Positions 60,376-64,000 of a stretch of 64,000 nt of DNA are shown here, in pieces. The translations under genes were made by a program, and so were the position numbers. Source of the DNA: Pithys albifrons albifrons (lineage: Eukaryota; Chordata; Aves; Passeriformes; Thamnophilidae); NCBI RefSeq assembly GCF_047495875.1, contig NC_092466.1, forward strand, positions 10,474,561-10,538,560, given 5' to 3'. Within the stretch, counting starts at the first letter, position 1, and each line of letters opens with the position of its first letter. Below the pieces are notes generated by a model. The model searched no databases. It worked only from the letters and a program-made list of their open reading frames with translations, and was not told where the DNA came from.

Positions 60376-63300
60376 CTAAAGGGAAGAGTACAGAAAAACA
60401 GAGAAGGTTACAACTGCATTAGCAAAAGTGACTGTTAAACTTGCAAAATCTTTTCACTTTAAGCCACTTACCCAGGACTGACACCTGAGGGTTCTTGCAT
60501 AGAACATGAAGCTAACTTGGCAACAGACATTTGTCATAATAAAATGTAGACAAAACCAAGCTTATAGCCTTGATTGCTGTCAGTCTAGTTCCAGTATCAA
60601 GACTGAAAGAATGCAGATTTCTTCACAGGGATCAAGGGATTTTTTTTAATTTGTGTGTGAGTTTGCTTTGTATTTTATTGTTTAGATTCTTTGTTTCTTG
60701 CTGTTCATTGGTTGGATAGGATTTTTTAAATATAAATGTACCAGGAAAAAGCAAAGTTATGGAAAGACACAGAATCAGAGCTTGGTGGATGTTCTGCTTT
60801 CTTCCATTCATGTTAAACAGGCAAGTTTTCTGGGTAATGCTTTGCTGAGTGAGAATCAACTAAAAGTTGTTGGACGGTTGCATTGTGCCTGGTTAAGTTG
60901 CTCACACAGAACCTGGTGATCTCTCCAGGCTCATGTGGCCTTGTTGAGTTTGAGATTTGTACTTTACACTTGTGTTACAACAAGACTCATTGGCAACTCG
61001 GTCTATACTAGGAATGCAGAGCAACAGTGCCTGTCCCTGGTTCTAGATCCTCTGGGAGGACTTTGGGAACATAACTGTTGATATCTGTGAGAGCAGGATC
61101 GTGTCCTGTGACCTTACCGAGTTTCCTATGCTCCTCATTCCCACCTCATTTAAAAACCACTTATGAGACTTCACTCAAACTTTCCAAATAATTTCTCTTT
61201 TAAATATAACCAAGCCTGGGAAAATGTATTTTAATAATGGAAAATTTGGGAAAGTTATACCTCTGTGGAAAAAAACCAAACCAACAAGATGGTATAATGC
61301 AAGCTGTTATAAACCTTCACTTAAGTGTTTCTGTTAGCAACTGTTGTAATGACAAAAACAAAACCAAAGAACTATTAGAAAGGGATACTCACAAATATGA
61401 AGGAGGAACATCACAAGGAAGTAATTCCCGTTTTTTGTAAGGGTTTTGTGTAGCAATGAACATCTATTTGTTACACTGGATGGGGAAACATTTTGACTGG
61501 CTGTGATGAACAGATGTGTGCACAGCACACAGCTGTCCAGGAACAGAGGGAATGGAGTCAGTGGCATGAGAGGTTTTATCCACTGCTCTGCATTTTCCTT
61601 GAAGAGGCAGCTGTTAACATTCTGGGCAAATTACAAGGCCGTTGGTCAGGAACAAGGTAAAATTAAAGCCCAATGTTTGATCTCCAAACACTAAGATGTT
61701 CAGGTTCTTAGGGCTCAACACTTTGACGAATGTAAACAGCCTTGGAGATAACAGTCAGTGTTTCATCTCCAGCTGGGGAAATTCAATAGTTATTTGAAGA
61801 GCTTTTTTTCATTTTATTTTGTTCTACTTTTAGGATAAGGACCTAATCCTGCTACAGCATTTATTTAATATAACTCTTTTAAAGTGACTTCTTGCAGTTT
61901 TCAGGTTTGCTTGAGATTTTTAAATGTTAAAGGAAACAGTGTAGAGCCTTTTATTCTATTTGTCATCATGAGAAAAAAAAATCATTAGATTTAGAATTCT
62001 AAATGAGACGATATATCAAGGAGAAAACAGGCCACCAGTCTAAAGAAAAAAGATGTGATGCTTACATTCTTGGAAAGGCTGTGGAAAAAACTAAAAACAT
62101 TCCTCATACAAAAATGCTTTAAGGCATTATGAATGGATCTTTAAAAATTCATTTGAGTTCAATCCAGACTTTCAAATTTCAACCTGAGGTGACTTAGATT
62201 TCTTTGTTAAGTACATTTAAACAAAAATCTTTTTATGTTCTCCTAAACTAACAAGAATGGGAGAAAAAAGACTAGAAATGTGAAATTGCAAATGCTTTTG
62301 ACCCTGAAGGTCTTTGATTCTGTTTTTAAAGAAAATCTAGCCAATATTCTTCTCCAAAAGTGAAGATTAAGAGAACAACAGGAGCTCCGGCAGCAGTGTT
62401 TTTGTATGAGAGGATGACTTTTTCATCATTACTTTTTTCTTACTAACTTGGACTTTCTTTTCCTCCAGAGACAAATAAAGTGAAAGAACCAAAGTTGCTG
62501 TTCTGGAAGCACTCGAGAGCTGTGAGCTCTCTTTCCCAAGGTTCCCACAATGCCTAGAGGGAATCTTGCACACTGGCTGCAGACCTCCACAAAGCCAGAT
62601 GGTCCAGAAGTGACGGAATGCCCCCAGGCAGTCAGCGTTCCATGAAATGGGGTGTGAGGTGAGAAGCATAAACTCCTGCTCTCATATTTCCCAGCTACTA
62701 ATGAACTGAGTTCTGCTCTGCCTGCCCCATCAAAGGTGCTAACCTTCACCTCTCAAAATAACTAGCATAATACTTAGATATGTTGCAACAGTGTGTAAAA
62801 AAGCCAGTCATCTGAAGGTTACAAAGGGCTTGTTCATCACCTCAATGTATCTGTGATTGCTGCAGTTCAATCTCACTCGGCATTTTTCTCTTCAGGAGGA
62901 AAGCTTTATGATGGACTGTCCTGAGCAGAGATGTTATGTCACCTGATTTTGAATGCCAAAGAGTGTTTATTGTTCCAGTCCTGTACTTCATTATAATGTC
63001 ATAGCCAAAATCAAGCGCTCAGAGATGAAGAAAGGAGACACGGGGTCTAAAGAAGGTGCTTTTCTCAAATCTTACTCTGTCTGCACCCCCCCCTTAGCTA
63101 TGAGATCATATCCACCTGATGGATGGACCTGACATGGACCCAAGACTTGTACTAAACCTGCAGGAAATGACTTGAACAATGTAAAACTTTGGCTGCTGGC
63201 CAGAAACAGAAAACATGAAAGTAAAATAACATAGTTTTGCTTCCATATTCTCACAGCAGTCAGAGCAATGACTTGAATGGAGAACATTTCCTGTGGAAGA

Positions 63301-64000
63301 AACCAACTAAAGCCATGTATCCAGAGTCTTCATAGACCAGATTCCCAGAGGGAACAGAAAATCACAATATTCTGAGTTCTTTAATTCCTACCCCATAAAA
63401 CTTCACTGTGCAGCAGAACTCTATGTCCAAGAAAGTTCTCCGTGTTGATTTGTCCTTTGAAAAAGGTCTTAATGAGAAAACTAAGAGTCCCTTCAGTGTA
63501 ATTACATTTGAAAATGGAAGCACAGCAAGACAATTTGCCCAAGTAACTAATTTCTGGTGTCTGTAACTAGAAGCATCAATACTTTAGCAGCCACTGCTTT
63601 GGATAACTGGAAATTAGGGTGATTCTTTCACAGCAACTGGTGTGAAGGCTGACTTAGCATGAATTTCCACAGTTGTGGGTTCATTTTCAGTGTCGAACTG
63701 AAATTACTTCAGGAAGGATTTTCTACCCATCATTCAGAGGAAATAATTCATTATTGAATTCAGCCCAGGAAAAAAAAAACTATTGTGAAAGCAATAAGGG
63801 GTAGAGGACTATGTTTAATTTAAGTAAAGGTTGCTCAAAGTTTGTTTAAAACAGAAAAGCTTAAACTGTTCTAGACCTTTAACCCATAAAACTTCATTAA
63901 CAATGCCGAGGTAGCCAGAAAACTTCAGGATGCACAGTGTTCCAACTTGGTTATGTCTACACACTTTTGGCAAGTTATGTTATCTCTTAGTGACTTGCTC
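60376..64000. other. Plain non-coding stretch to window end
   Basis: No gene or transposon recognised. Landmarks: a C8 run at 63086-63093, A8-A9 runs near 61973 and 63771, and minus frames of about 100 codons at 62367-62749 in a slightly richer patch that show no motif. Confidence 0.5.

Noticed and set aside
1..64000. CRISPR array, prophage, operon or other prokaryote-type system
   Set aside because: No regularly spaced repeats, no Shine-Dalgarno-linked gene runs, and the CR1 content shows a vertebrate nuclear genome.

Overview
The window reads as ordinary non-coding DNA from a bird nuclear genome, or less likely another sauropsid. The base composition is AT-leaning, CpG is scarce, there is no CpG island, and stop codons are dense in all frames. 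Every transposon remnant that can be named with confidence is CR1, the dominant LINE of birds. There are six clear truncated copies and one doubtful tail. I see no Alu, L1 or MIR-like SINE, no complete transposase or retroviral gene, and no tRNA, rRNA or known microRNA. There is no bacterial-style operon anywhere, and no recognisable complete protein-coding gene.

Layout. 0-2 kb holds two unrecognised coding-like stretches on the + strand: an interrupted frame at 3-518, and a possible terminal exon at 1578-1918 followed by AATAAA. 2-17.5 kb is plain sequence with G/T-rich low complexity, a doubtful CR1 tail near 12.6 kb and a possible regulatory patch near 8.2 kb. 17.5-21 kb has two CR1 3' ends on the + strand (17549-17713 and 20707-21040) separated by a long pyrimidine-rich tract and an A/C-rich tract. 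21-32 kb has a richer segment at 21.4-22.3 kb, a CR1 reverse-transcriptase fragment (25272-25382, minus), a coding-like block at 29.27-29.66 kb and a CR1 3' end (31425-31747, +). 32-64 kb has CR1 fragments on the minus strand at 43.1 and 52.7 kb, a poly-G tract, several palindromes, a dense cluster of ATTA homeodomain cores at 47.24-47.36 kb, and several minus-strand segments flanked by strong splice consensus.

Interpretation. The window is most likely intergenic or lies inside a large intron. If a gene crosses it, the best hints are on the minus strand. Candidate exons at 60280-60375, 48080-48202, 41950-42051 and 34942-34995 are all multiples of three and can all be read in phase 0. Matches of this kind are expected by chance in 64 kb, so they are hypotheses only. 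I found no convincing undescribed biological system. The items most worth checking are the minus-strand exon candidates, the homeodomain-core cluster, and three unusually perfect inverted repeats (43660, 49682 and 59636).
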